Of a stretch of DNA of 64,000 nt, positions 16,750-25,308 are shown in pieces. Each line of letters starts with the position of its first letter. The stretch's first letter is position 1. The stretch spans positions 1 to 64,000 of the forward strand of contig JANRIR010000005.1 of the NCBI GenBank assembly GCA_033764725.1, written 5' to 3'. This DNA is from RI-43 sp033764725 (GTDB lineage: Bacteria > Pseudomonadota > Alphaproteobacteria > Caulobacterales > Aquidulcibacteraceae). Below the pieces are notes generated by a model. That model was not told the origin of the DNA, searched no databases, and worked only from the letters and a program-made list of their open reading frames with translations. The translations under genes and the position numbers were made by a program.

Positions 16750-17814
16750 TCAAACCCTGCGCGTAACGTGGCCCATTTTGCGGCCGGCCGGCGCGTCGCG
16801 TTTGCCGTAAAGGTGCAGGCGCGCGCGCCCATCGTGCGCAAGCTCCGCCCAGCGCGCTGCGTCGTCGCCGATGAGATTGATCATCTCCCATGCGAACAGC
16901 GCGTCCGTTGCGCCCAGCGGCCAGCCGGCGACGGCGCGGATGTGCTGCTCGAATTGCGAGGTCGCCGCCGCTTCGATCGTCCAATGCCCGGAATTGTGCA
17001 CCCGCGGGGCGATCTCGTTGGCGACCAGCGCACCGTCCGGCATTACGAAGAATTCGATCGTCAGCACGCCGACATAATCCAGCGCCTCGAGCACGGCGCG
17101 GCACGCCGCCTGCGCCTGCGCAGCCACGTCCGCAGAGGCGCGCGCCGGCGTCGAGCGCACCAGGATGCCGCCGGCGTGGGCGTTTTCGACCAGATCATAG
17201 GCGCGAATATCGCCGTCCGCGCTGCGCGCAGCGATCATCGACACTTCCGCCTCGAAGGCGCACACGCCTTCCAGAATGCACGGCGCGCGCCCGAACGACT
17301 CGAAGGCGGCGAGCGCCGCATCGGGCGTGGCGACGCGCGCCTGGCCCTTGCCGTCATAGCCCATGCGGCGCGTCTTCAGGATCATCGGCGCGCCGATGCG
17401 CGCAAGGGCGACGTCGAGATCGTCGACGGCGTCGATCGCCGCATAGGCGGCGGTGGCGATGCCGAGGCTGTTGAGGAAGGTTTTCTCCAACAGCCTGTCC
17501 TGCGCGATCGCCAACGCGCGCGGATTGGGCCGCACGATCGCCCCGGCGTCGATCAGCGCCTGGGCGGTGTCGGCCGGCACGTTCTCGAATTCGGTCGTCA
17601 CCACGTCCACGCTGCGCGCGAAGGCGGCGAGGGCCGCATGGTCATGATAATCGCCGACCGTCGCGCGCGCGCTCACGCGCGCGGCGGGGCTGTCGTCGTG
17701 GTCGACATAGATGTGCGCGTCGAAGCCGAGTTGGGCGGCCGCGATCGCGAGCATGCGGCCCAATTGCCCGCCGCCTAGAACGCCCACCACGCCGCCGGGA
17801 GCCAGCGCTCTCAT
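16750..17814 (-). CDS. purK: N5-carboxyaminoimidazole ribonucleotide synthase
   Basis: A 354-residue ATP-grasp enzyme that carboxylates AIR at N5 with ATP and bicarbonate in purine synthesis. GVLGGGQLGRMLAIAAAQLG opens the protein; KTRRMGYDGKGQARV and the EAEVSMIAARSADG strand are typical PurK; the metal/ATP site is in FFVMPDGALVANEIAPRVHNSGHWTIEA. It overlaps purE by four bases and is translated after it, so purEK is one operon on the minus strand. Confidence 0.96.
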   Translation of the reverse strand: MRALAPGGVVGVLGGGQLGRMLAIAAAQLGFDAHIYVDHDDSPAARVSARATVGDYHDHAALAAFARSVDVVTTEFENVPADTAQALIDAGAIVRPNPRALAIAQDRLLEKTFLNSLGIATAAYAAIDAVDDLDVALARIGAPMILKTRRMGYDGKGQARVATPDAALAAFESFGRAPCILEGVCAFEAEVSMIAARSADGDIRAYDLVENAHAGGILVRSTPARASADVAAQAQAACRAVLEALDYVGVLTIEFFVMPDGALVANEIAPRVHNSGHWTIEAAATSQFEQHIRAVAGWPLGATDALFAWEMINLIGDDAARWAELAHDGRARLHLYGKRDAPAGRKMGHVTRRV

Positions 17815-18296
17815 TCCGGCGACAATGCCACGGACTGGGTTTGCGCCGCGCGCCAGGCGTCGAGGCGTTCGGCCAGCGCGGGATCGGCGAGCGCCAGGAT
17901 CGCGGCGGCGAGCAGGGCGGCGTTGGCCGCGCCGGACTCTCCGATCGCCAGCGTCCCCACCGGCACGCCCTTGGGCATTTGCGCGATCGACAACAGACTA
18001 TCGACGCCGTTGAGCGCTGCGCTTCGCACTGGCACGCCGAGCACCGGCAGCGGCGTCATGGCGGCGCACATCCCCGGCAGATGGGCGGCCCCGCCGGCGC
18101 CGGCGATGATCACCTTGAGGCCCCGTTCGCGGGCCGATTTGGCGTAATCCGAGAGCCTGTCGGGGGTGCGGTGGGCCGAGACGATGCGGGTCTCATGGGC
18201 CACGCCCAGCGCGTCGAGCAGATCGGCGGCGTGGCGCATGGTCTCCCAGTCGGAGGCCGAACCCATGATCACGCCGACAAGAGGCTGCGCCGTCAT
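17811..18296 (-). CDS. purE: N5-carboxyaminoimidazole ribonucleotide mutase
   Basis: A 161-residue class I PurE. It has the N-terminal GVIMGSASDWETM substrate loop, SAHRTPDRLSDYAKSA with the catalytic His, and AGAGGAAHLPGMCAAMTPLPVLGVPV. It moves the carboxyl group of N5-CAIR to C4, completing AIR carboxylation begun by PurK. It is first in the purEK operon. A CtrA-like sequence lies about 65 bases upstream (18361-18375), between purE and the divergent GGDEF gene. Confidence 0.96.
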   Translation of the reverse strand: MTAQPLVGVIMGSASDWETMRHAADLLDALGVAHETRIVSAHRTPDRLSDYAKSARERGLKVIIAGAGGAAHLPGMCAAMTPLPVLGVPVRSAALNGVDSLLSIAQMPKGVPVGTLAIGESGAANAALLAAAILALADPALAERLDAWRAAQTQSVALSPE

Positions 18297-18360
18297 GGCG
18301 TGCGCCCTTTCCTAAAACGGGGGCTGATAAGCCGCGTCGCCGCCGCCGTCCAGCGCGCGG

Positions 18361-18375
18361 TTAAAACGGCCTTTA
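18361..18375. promoter_or_regulatory. CtrA-like box (one mismatch)
   Basis: TTAA, seven bases, TTTA; read on the minus strand this is TAAA-N7-TTAAC, one mismatch from the Caulobacter CtrA consensus TTAA-N7-TTAAC. It lies between divergent purE and the GGDEF gene, 25 bases before the latter's ATG. The family context (RcdA, GapR, TrcR present) makes CtrA control plausible but not shown. Confidence 0.35.
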
Positions 18376-18399
18376 CCAGCCAGGCGTTAACGTCTGGCC

Positions 18400-19065
18400 A
18401 TGGCGAGCCGGCTCACCACCCCCGCCCAAGGGTCCGTCGCCCCGGGCCCCGACACGCCCGACCCGGCCGAGGCGCTGCTCGGCGGGGCGGCGCGCCGGCT
18501 CGATTCCGTCGCGCGCGAGGCGCTCGAGGCGCTGATCGCCGAACGCGACCGGCTGAAGCGCGCGCTCGCGGAGGCCGAGACGCTCGCCGATCGGGACGCG
18601 CTCACCAACACGCTCAACCGGCGCGCCTTCATGCGCGAATTGCATCGCACGCTGTCGACGGCGGAGCGCTACGGCACGCCGGCGGCGGTGCTCTATATCG
18701 ATCTCGACGGCTTCAAGCGCATCAATGACGGCCACGGCCACGCCGCCGGCGACGCGGCGCTGAAGCATGTCGCGCGGCTTTTGCGCGATCAGCTGCGCGA
18801 GAGCGACATCGTCGGGCGCATCGGCGGCGACGAATTCGCCATCATCCTCAATCATGCGAGCCTCGAAGACGCGCGCCGCAAAGCCGAAGCGCTGGAGCGC
18901 CTGCTCGCCGGCGCGCCGGTCGTTCACGCGGGCGTGAAGCATATCGTCGGCGCCTCGATCGGCGTGCACGCCTGCCGCGACGCCGAAGATCCCGAAACCG
19001 CGCTCGCCCGCGCCGACGAGGCGATGTACGCGGAAAAGTGGGCGCGCAAGGCTGCGCGCGGCTGA
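18400..19065 (+). CDS. diguanylate cyclase (GGDEF domain)
   Basis: A 221-residue soluble protein. A short N-terminal coiled coil (about residues 30-65) precedes a complete GGDEF domain at 65-215: DALTNTLNRRAFMRE, LYIDLDGFKRINDGHGHAAGD and the active-site GGDEF near residue 145. The sequence RESD five residues before GGDEF matches the RxxD inhibitory I-site, so product inhibition by c-di-GMP is expected. No membrane or receiver domain is present, so the input signal is unclear. A CtrA-like box lies just upstream. Confidence 0.92.
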   Translation: MASRLTTPAQGSVAPGPDTPDPAEALLGGAARRLDSVAREALEALIAERDRLKRALAEAETLADRDALTNTLNRRAFMRELHRTLSTAERYGTPAAVLYIDLDGFKRINDGHGHAAGDAALKHVARLLRDQLRESDIVGRIGGDEFAIILNHASLEDARRKAEALERLLAGAPVVHAGVKHIVGASIGVHACRDAEDPETALARADEAMYAEKWARKAARG

Positions 19066-19078
19066 TCACGTAGACCGA

Positions 19079-20752
19079 TCAGGTCGGCGCGCCGCTCTTG
19101 CCGAGGCGCACGCGCAAGGCCGGCGGGCCGTTGGTGATGAGGCCCACTTCGGCGAGCACGACCGGCATCGACCACGCGCCCGGCGCCGCCAGATAGCGCG
19201 GCTCCCAGCGCGGCGCGAATTTGTCCTTGTATTTGCGCAGGCCCTGAAACCCGTAGAACGGCTCGCCGTGCTCGTAGACAAGGCGGCCGAGCCGGGCGAA
19301 CAGCGGCGCGTCCTCCGCGTCCGGCAGGCCAGCCAGCGGCGCCATGCCGAGATCGAAATCGCGAAAACCCTCGCGCTGCGCCCACAAAAGACATTCCGTG
19401 AAAGTGAAATCCATCAAGCCGCTGGGCGAGGCGGCGGGGTCGTAGCGCATCAAATCGATCGCCGCGTGACTGCGATCGGGCGTCGTCCAGATATTGCAGA
19501 AGGCAAGAATTTTCCCGTGCGCGCGCACGATCGCCAACGGATGATCGGCGAGATAATCAGGATCGAATCGGCCGAGGGAAAACTGCTTTTCCTGGCCGCC
19601 ATGGGCGTCAAGCCAGGCGTCCGACACCGGACGCAATTGCTCGATCAGCCGCGCCTCGTGCGGCGGCGGACGCACTTCGAACGCGGCGTGTTCGCGCTCG
19701 GCCATTTTACGCCGCGCGGTGCGCAGGTCCTGTTTGCTCTTTCCCGACAGCGAAAACCCCGCAAGATCCACGACGGCGTTTTCGCCGATCTTGTCGATGC
19801 GGAACCCGATATCGAGCAGATCAGGGAGCGTCTCCGGCGCCGCCGCATAGACCACGGGACGCAGCGCCAGGTCGTCGGCCTCGCGCCGCAGCGCCGTCAG
19901 CGCATCGCGCCAGCGCGCGCGCGCGCCCACAGGCCCGCCCATCGCGATCAGGCTGCCGCCGCTGCGCGCCGCCATCATGAACGCGCCCTCGACGAAGATG
20001 AAGGATTTGTCGCCGGACAGCGCGAGATGCATGTCCGGCCGCGCGGCTTCCGCGCTGCGCATCAGCGCGCGCACGCGGGCGAGGTCGTCGGGCGCGGGCC
20101 GCGCAGGGCGACCGCGCGCGCGTTCTGTGATGAGGCCCGCCAGCGAGATCACGCCGAACGCCAGCGCCCCGGCGGCGACGACGCGTCCAGGCTCGCCCAG
20201 ATGCGGATCGAGAAACAGCGCCTGCCAAGCCGCTTCGCGAAAGCCGGGGCGTCCGCCCGCCCACAACAGACCGCCGACGGCGGCTGCGCCGAGCGCGGCG
20301 GCGATTCCGACAGCGACGCGCGGGCCCGGCGTCAGCGCCGACAGGCGCGAGCGCCGGAAAAAGGCGGGCCGCGCCGCAAACAGCGCCAGCGCCGCCGCGC
20401 CCGCGCCGAGCCCGGCGATGAGATGGGCATGACGCAGCGCCGCATAGAGCGCGAGGGCGCCGAGCAGGGCGCAGGTCGCGGCCCAGGCCGTATCGATGCG
20501 CCGCCTGAGGCCGTTGGCGAGCACCATCAGGATTACGCCGGCCACGCCGGCGCTCAATTCCGGAAACTCGGCGATAAAGCGGTCGAACGCGGCCAGGCCT
20601 GCGACGCGCGGCAGATGCGGCGCAGCCACCGCGATCAGCGTGGTCGCGCCGGCGAGAAACGCCACGATCGCGGCGGCCTGCGGCGCGCGCTCGAAGACCG
20701 CCGCACGCCATCCGCCGGCTTTCGCGTCCGGCGCGTCGACGAGCGTGGTCAA
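19079..20752 (-). CDS. MprF-like membrane protein with C-terminal DUF2156 aminoacyltransferase domain
   Basis: About 557 residues: six to seven hydrophobic segments in the first 260 residues, then a DUF2156 (GNAT-related) domain at about 270-540 with FIFVEGAFMMAARSGGSLIAMGGPVG, GFRIDKIGENAVVDLAGFSLSGKSKQDLR and RYDPAASPSGLMDFTF. This is the synthase half of MprF, which transfers lysine or alanine from tRNA to phosphatidylglycerol. The full MprF flippase region (about eight more helices) is absent. The start is taken as the TTG at 20752, overlapping the TGA of the LpxR-like gene; a longer reading would run into that gene. Membrane-charge modification is the likely role. Confidence 0.8.
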   Translation of the reverse strand: MTTLVDAPDAKAGGWRAAVFERAPQAAAIVAFLAGATTLIAVAAPHLPRVAGLAAFDRFIAEFPELSAGVAGVILMVLANGLRRRIDTAWAATCALLGALALYAALRHAHLIAGLGAGAAALALFAARPAFFRRSRLSALTPGPRVAVGIAAALGAAAVGGLLWAGGRPGFREAAWQALFLDPHLGEPGRVVAAGALAFGVISLAGLITERARGRPARPAPDDLARVRALMRSAEAARPDMHLALSGDKSFIFVEGAFMMAARSGGSLIAMGGPVGARARWRDALTALRREADDLALRPVVYAAAPETLPDLLDIGFRIDKIGENAVVDLAGFSLSGKSKQDLRTARRKMAEREHAAFEVRPPPHEARLIEQLRPVSDAWLDAHGGQEKQFSLGRFDPDYLADHPLAIVRAHGKILAFCNIWTTPDRSHAAIDLMRYDPAASPSGLMDFTFTECLLWAQREGFRDFDLGMAPLAGLPDAEDAPLFARLGRLVYEHGEPFYGFQGLRKYKDKFAPRWEPRYLAAPGAWSMPVVLAEVGLITNGPPALRVRLGKSGAPT

Positions 20753-21807
20753 AACCGGAAGCTCAGCGACAGCGCGCCGAAATCCTGCAACGCCGATTGC
20801 GTTTCGAACTCTTCGGTGCGCGTGACATAGGTGTAGGCGAGGCGCACGTCCTGCACCTGCACGGTGAAGCCGAGCTGCGCATCGAGCACGAAATTGCGCT
20901 TCTCGACGCTGGCGCTGTCGCGATAGGTATTTCCGTCCAGAAACAAGTTTCGCCCAACGGCGCGCCCGTCCACGGCGGCGAACACGCTCCACGCAAACGG
21001 CCGCGCGGCGAAATGGCCGACGCCCGTGAGCCCTGGGCGCACGCGGGTGGGCCCGTAATCGCCGTCGAGGCCGTAGCCCACGCGCAGCGCCACGCCTGCC
21101 TTCGCTTCGGTGCGCAGCGTGCCGAGCGTGATTCCGGCGTTCGGCGTGAGATCGAGCTCAAGCCCGCCCGGCACGTAATCGGTGTAGAGCCGCAGCGCGC
21201 GCCAGCGCCGCTCGAAGGCGAGCGCAAAAGCGAATTCGTCCTCCAGCTGGAAATCCCATCCTTGGGGATCGGGCGCGCCGAGCGCGGCATGGATGCCGCG
21301 CTGCGCCTGGCGTCCTTGCGCGCCAGGGCCGACGATGCCGAGTTCAAGCTCGTACAGATCGAGATGGCCCGGCGCGACGCCGGGCGCGGTGTCTTCCTCC
21401 GCCGCCATCATGATCTGCAGATAGAGCCAGCCGGCGTAGGGGTGTTGATCCGTCGGCGGCGGCACGGACTGGATGTCCTCCGGCGTGAAGATCGATTGCC
21501 CGATGGCGACGCCCCAAAAATCGGGATCGGACCCGGAGATCGGGCGGGTGATCCCGTCGCGATCGCGGATCCAGTCGGGCATCACATCGGCCGGCGCCAC
21601 ATAGGCGAGCTTTACGCCGCTGGTGTAATTGCGATCATTCCCCGACGAGAGGCTGTCGTTCTCCACCACGAAGGACAGCACGCCGCGGTCCTGCGTGGGT
21701 GGGGGGCCCTGCAGATGCGGTTCATCCTGCGCCGCCGCCGTCCCGATCGCCGCGGCGCCCGCAACCCCCGCCCACAGCGCGCGCTGGAGCGCCGGGCGCG
21801 CGCTCAC
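20749..21807 (-). CDS. LpxR-family lipid A deacylase (DUF2219)
   Basis: A 352-residue outer-membrane beta-barrel candidate with a signal peptide (LWAGVAGAAAIGTAAAQ). Near residue 50 it has VVENDSLSSGNDRNYTSGVKLAY, the ND-containing active-site block of LpxR enzymes, which remove 3'-acyloxyacyl chains from lipid A at the outer membrane. Alternating strand patterns and a C-terminal aromatic residue (LSFRF) fit a barrel. The GTG start at 21807 overlaps the stop of the upstream DUF465 gene (GTGA). The end overlaps the MprF-like gene, so the three genes are one coupled unit. Confidence 0.82.
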   Translation of the reverse strand: MSARPALQRALWAGVAGAAAIGTAAAQDEPHLQGPPPTQDRGVLSFVVENDSLSSGNDRNYTSGVKLAYVAPADVMPDWIRDRDGITRPISGSDPDFWGVAIGQSIFTPEDIQSVPPPTDQHPYAGWLYLQIMMAAEEDTAPGVAPGHLDLYELELGIVGPGAQGRQAQRGIHAALGAPDPQGWDFQLEDEFAFALAFERRWRALRLYTDYVPGGLELDLTPNAGITLGTLRTEAKAGVALRVGYGLDGDYGPTRVRPGLTGVGHFAARPFAWSVFAAVDGRAVGRNLFLDGNTYRDSASVEKRNFVLDAQLGFTVQVQDVRLAYTYVTRTEEFETQSALQDFGALSLSFRF

Positions 21808-22043
21808 GCGATGATGTCGGGCGTCAGCCGATCTTCGATCCATTGGATTTGGTCCTTCAAGGACAGCTTGCGCTTCTTCAAGCGCGCCAGCTGCAGCGCG
21901 TCGCCCCCGGCGCTGTCATGCAGCGCTGCGATCGCGGCGTCGAGGGCGCGATGCTCTTCGCGCAATTCGGCGAGCCGGCCCTTGAGCGCGCGGATCTCGG
22001 GCGTGTCTTCGAGGCGAATGTCCTCGCCGTCTTCGCCCGTCAA
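21804..22043 (-). CDS. DUF465 (YdcH-like) protein
   Basis: A 79-residue, mostly coiled-coil protein of the DUF465 family: LKGRLAELREEHRALDAAIAAL, then LKKRKLSLKDQIQWIED. The family is widespread in proteobacteria with no agreed function. It is first in the coupled set with the LpxR-like and MprF-like genes. A second DUF465 gene lies divergently 174 bases away. Confidence 0.85.
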   Translation of the reverse strand: MTGEDGEDIRLEDTPEIRALKGRLAELREEHRALDAAIAALHDSAGGDALQLARLKKRKLSLKDQIQWIEDRLTPDIIA

Positions 22044-22217
22044 AGACCCCTCCCACGTCCGAAGCAGGGCGCTGAGCTAAGCCATAGGGCGCATCCAGCG
22101 GCAAGGCGCCGCGGCTTGCGGCATTCACGTTAACGCGGGGCGCCGTAACTTTTCGTGAGGGGACAGGTGCGGCGTTCGGTGTTTGACTTTCCTTCCCAGC
22201 AACAGGAGGCGCCACCG

Positions 22218-22394
22218 ATGGCTCTCGAATCGCGGCTGCGCGAATTGGACGCGCGGCACCGGGACTTGGACGGCCGTATCGAATCCGCACTGCGGCACCC
22301 GTCCGCCGATACGCTCGAAATTCTTGAGCTGAAGCGCCAGAAGCTGAAAATCAAAGAACAGATTGAAGAAATCCGCGGCCGACTTCGACATTAA
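22218..22394 (+). CDS. DUF465 (YdcH-like) protein, second copy
   Basis: A 58-residue coiled-coil protein, MALESRLRELDARHRDLDGR ... LEILELKRQKLKIKEQIEEI, with the same heptad pattern as the divergent DUF465 gene. The ATG at 22218 has a strong AGGAGG eight bases upstream; the longer reading from 22155 lacks a ribosome site. It appears monocistronic. Confidence 0.85.
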   Translation: MALESRLRELDARHRDLDGRIESALRHPSADTLEILELKRQKLKIKEQIEEIRGRLRH

Positions 22395-22444
22395 CCGCCG
22401 CTAAACCCCAACCCGATCAGCCTCGAACGCCCGCGGGGCCGAGG

Positions 22445-23071
22445 TTATTCCTCGACCGACGCCTCCGCTTCGGCCGTTTCGCCGGCGGGGCGCAAGGTCG
22501 GCCCTTCGGAGCGCTTGCGCGCGCGGGCCTCGGCGCGCGCCTTGGCGGCGGCGGCCTCGGACACCACGGCGTCTAGTTCGATCTGGCTGCACAGGCCCAG
22601 CGAAACCGGGTCGACCGGCTTGATCTGCGAAATGTTCCAGTGCGTGCGGTTGCGGACCTGCTCGATCGTCGCCTTGGTGGTGCCGATCAGCTTCACCACC
22701 TTGGAATCCGGGACCTCGGGGTGGTTGCGCAGGAACCAGGCGATGGCGTCCGGGCGGTCGCTGCGGCGCGCCACGGGGGTGTAGCGCGCGCCTTTCCGCT
22801 TCACGGGCGGCAACTCGATCTTGCGCTGCTCGAGCGGCTTCATCCGATAGGCCGGGTCGCTTTCGCCTTTGACGATCTCCTCGCGCGAGAGAAATCCTTG
22901 CGCGATCGGGTCGACGCCGCGAATGCCCTTGGCGACATCCTCGTTGGCGATGCCCTGAATCTCGAGCGGATGCAGGCCGCAGAAATCGGCGATCTGGTCG
23001 AAGGTGAGGGCGGTTTGTTCGATCAGCCACACGGCGGTGGCCTTGGGCATGAGCACGGTCGACATCGGCAT
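22445..23071 (-). CDS. trcR: DUF1013 cell-cycle transcriptional regulator, TrcR-like
   Basis: About 208 residues. The N-terminal half matches DUF1013, with MPKATAVWLIEQTALTFDQIADFCGLHPLEIQGIAN, KGIRGVDPIAQGFLSREEI and IAWFLRNHPEVPDSKVVKLIGTTKATIEQVRNRTHWN; the two helix-turn-helix-like segments suggest DNA binding. The tail is Ala/Glu-rich. The family is named for TrcR of Caulobacter, where it is tied to cell-cycle transcription. Several nearby starts are possible (23071 or 23065). It appears monocistronic. Confidence 0.85.
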   Translation of the reverse strand: MPMSTVLMPKATAVWLIEQTALTFDQIADFCGLHPLEIQGIANEDVAKGIRGVDPIAQGFLSREEIVKGESDPAYRMKPLEQRKIELPPVKRKGARYTPVARRSDRPDAIAWFLRNHPEVPDSKVVKLIGTTKATIEQVRNRTHWNISQIKPVDPVSLGLCSQIELDAVVSEAAAAKARAEARARKRSEGPTLRPAGETAEAEASVEE

Positions 23072-23228
23072 GGTCCTTCGCAAACGCGCGCGCCCGGCGT
23101 CGTCGCCAGGCTAGGACTAACCTTGATGCGGGACGGCCTGCCTGGCGCGCATGGCGGATTGGCTGGCTGCGGTCGGATATAGCGGGCGCTGCGGCGAAGG
23201 GGAAGGGGCGCCGGGCGCAGCCGGGTGG

Positions 23229-23477
23229 TCAGCAATCCTCGTCGCGATCGGGGTCAGGCCGGGTCGAGGCGGGATGGCAGCGGGGCGGGCCGATGCCGTC
23301 ATTGTCGGCGCGGCGCTCATGGTCGCGCAGGGCTTCTTCCCGGCAGGCGCGGCGTGCGGTGGGGTCGAGGATATCGTCACAATAGGAGCCGTCGGCGGTC
23401 TCCCAGGCCGCGCATGCCGTTAGCGTCAGGGCGGCCAGCGCGAGGGCGGCTGCGCGGCGGGGCAGGGTGCGCGGCAT
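23229..23477 (-). CDS. small lipoprotein, hypothetical
   Basis: An 82-residue protein with a lipoprotein signal (MPRTLPRRAAALALAALTLTAC, lipobox LTAC, lipid-bearing Cys21). The short mature region has three further cysteines and many charged residues (YCDDILDPTARRACREEALRDHERR). No domain is recognised. The ATG at 23477 is the only start that gives the signal peptide. Confidence 0.6.
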   Translation of the reverse strand: MPRTLPRRAAALALAALTLTACAAWETADGSYCDDILDPTARRACREEALRDHERRADNDGIGPPRCHPASTRPDPDRDEDC

Positions 23478-23515
23478 GCACGGCTTTCCGCAAACGCCGC
23501 GACGCTGCGGCGGCG

Positions 23516-24208
23516 CTAATCGTCGCCCCAACGCCCGGCGCGCGCAATGTCCGGCATGCGGGCGCCGGGGAAAAACGCAAAGTAAGGCGCCGCCTCGCTG
23601 AGCGTGCGCGCGACCGGAGGGTGCGCGATCAGCCGGCGCAGATAGGCGCGCAGGCGCGGATGATCCCGCGTCAGCGGCGCCACGAGGTCGCCATAGAACA
23701 AGGCCGGCAGGGCGGCGCAATCGACCAGCGAGAACGCCCCGCCCAGCGCCCAGCCCGTCTCGGGGATCTGCGTTTCGAGATAGTCATAGGCCCTCCCGAG
23801 CAGCGCCTCGGCTTCGGCGACGCCGTGCGGGTCGCGCGCGTCCCCCGGGCGCAGCGCATCGCCTGTCGCCTTCTGCATCGGGATTTGCACGTAAAGATCG
23901 AGCACACGGTCGAGCATGTGCGCGCGCAGCGCCGCCTGCGGGTCGGCCGGAATGAAGCGCGTACGCCCCGGCGCGACGGCGTCGAGATACGCGATGATCA
24001 CGCTGGCCTCGCCGACGACCGCGCCGCGCGCGCGATCCTCCAGCACGGGAAACTTCGTCATGGGCCACAGCGCGGCGAACGCCGCACGCTCCGTCGGATC
24101 GCCGAGATTGACGATGACCGGGTCGAACGGCGTGTCGTTCTCATAAAGCGCGATCAGCGCCTTCCAGCAGAACGACGACAAAGGATGGTGGTGCAGCGCA
24201 AGGCTCAT
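23516..24208 (-). CDS. glutathione S-transferase family protein
   Basis: A 230-residue GST: a thioredoxin-like N-domain with LHHHPLSSFCWKALIALYEN, a FPVLEDRARGAVVGEASVIIAYLD glutathione-site block and an all-helical C-domain with WALGGAFSLVDCAALPALFY. The start at 24208 places the thioredoxin fold first. The substrate is unknown. Confidence 0.85.
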   Translation of the reverse strand: MSLALHHHPLSSFCWKALIALYENDTPFDPVIVNLGDPTERAAFAALWPMTKFPVLEDRARGAVVGEASVIIAYLDAVAPGRTRFIPADPQAALRAHMLDRVLDLYVQIPMQKATGDALRPGDARDPHGVAEAEALLGRAYDYLETQIPETGWALGGAFSLVDCAALPALFYGDLVAPLTRDHPRLRAYLRRLIAHPPVARTLSEAAPYFAFFPGARMPDIARAGRWGDD

Positions 24209-24279
24209 GACGCCCGATCTTGCGCGCAAGGGCGCGCCGGCGCCAGCGCGGCGCGCCATTTGAGCCGGAGCGCGCGGCG

Positions 24280-25308
24280 GTGCATAAAGCGCCGGTGACC
24301 CCTCTCTCTCTTCTCGACTTGTCGCCCATCGTGGAGGGCGGCGACGCCGGCCAGGCGCTGCGCCAATCCATCGCCTTGGCCCAGCATGCCGAGCGCCTCG
24401 GCTTTCGCCGCATCTGGTACGCCGAGCATCACAACATCCCGAGCGTGGCGAGCGCAGCCACAGCGGTGCTGATCGGCCAGGCGGCCGCGGCCACGTCGAC
24501 CATCCGCATCGGCGCCGGCGGCGTGATGCTGCCCAACCACGCGCCGCTGATCATCGCCGAGCAATTCGGCACGCTGGCGGCGCTGTTCCCGGGACGCATC
24601 GATCTTGGGCTCGGGCGCGCGCCGGGCGGGGACGGGGCGACGGCGCACGCGCTGCGGCGCACGCTCGTCGGCGGCGAGGATCGCTTTCCCCAGGATGTGC
24701 TCGAACTGATGGCCTATTTCGAGCCGGCCGAGCCGGGCCAGCGCGTCGTCGCCACGCCCGGCGCGGGGCAAGATGTGCCGATCTGGATCTTGGGCTCGTC
24801 GACGTTCGGCGCGCAGCTTGCGGCCATGATCGGCTTGCCGTTCGCCTTCGCCTCGCATTTCGCCCCGGCGCAGATGATGGAGGCCGCGATGCTCTATCGC
24901 CGCCTCTACAGGCCGTCGGCGCGCCATCCCAAGCCGCACCTGATGCTGGCGATGAACATCATCGCCGCAGAAACCGATGAAGAGGCCCACGTGCTCGCCA
25001 CCTCGCTGATGCAGGCCTTCGCCAATCTGCGTCGCGGAACGCCAAAGCCCCTGGCGCCGCCGCGCGCGGATTTCGTCGCAACGCTGACGGCGGCGGAGAA
25101 GGCGATGCTGGACGCGGTGCTCACCTGCTCGGCCATTGGCGGGGTGGAGACGGTGCGGCGCGGGATCGAAACCTTCGCGGCGCGCATCGGAGCCGATGAA
25201 ATCATGGCCGCGTGCACCTGCTATGACGCAAACGCGCGCGTGCGCTCGCTGGACTTGACCATGCAGGCCTGGGCGACCTCCACGCTCGCGCGCGCACACG
25301 CCGCGTGA
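24280..25308 (+). CDS. LLM-class flavin-dependent oxidoreductase (luciferase-like)
   Basis: About 342 residues of the bacterial luciferase-like monooxygenase fold: LSLLDLSPIVEGGDAGQAL, RIWYAEHHNIPSVASAATAV, the RIGAGGVMLPNHAPLIIAEQFGTL block and FPGRIDLGLGRAPGGD. Proteins of this subgroup use FMNH2 or F420H2. The GTG at 24280 is taken; the GTG at 24295, giving MTPLSLLDLSP, is an equal alternative. It overlaps the next gene's GTG start. Confidence 0.88.
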   Translation: MHKAPVTPLSLLDLSPIVEGGDAGQALRQSIALAQHAERLGFRRIWYAEHHNIPSVASAATAVLIGQAAAATSTIRIGAGGVMLPNHAPLIIAEQFGTLAALFPGRIDLGLGRAPGGDGATAHALRRTLVGGEDRFPQDVLELMAYFEPAEPGQRVVATPGAGQDVPIWILGSSTFGAQLAAMIGLPFAFASHFAPAQMMEAAMLYRRLYRPSARHPKPHLMLAMNIIAAETDEEAHVLATSLMQAFANLRRGTPKPLAPPRADFVATLTAAEKAMLDAVLTCSAIGGVETVRRGIETFAARIGADEIMAACTCYDANARVRSLDLTMQAWATSTLARAHAA

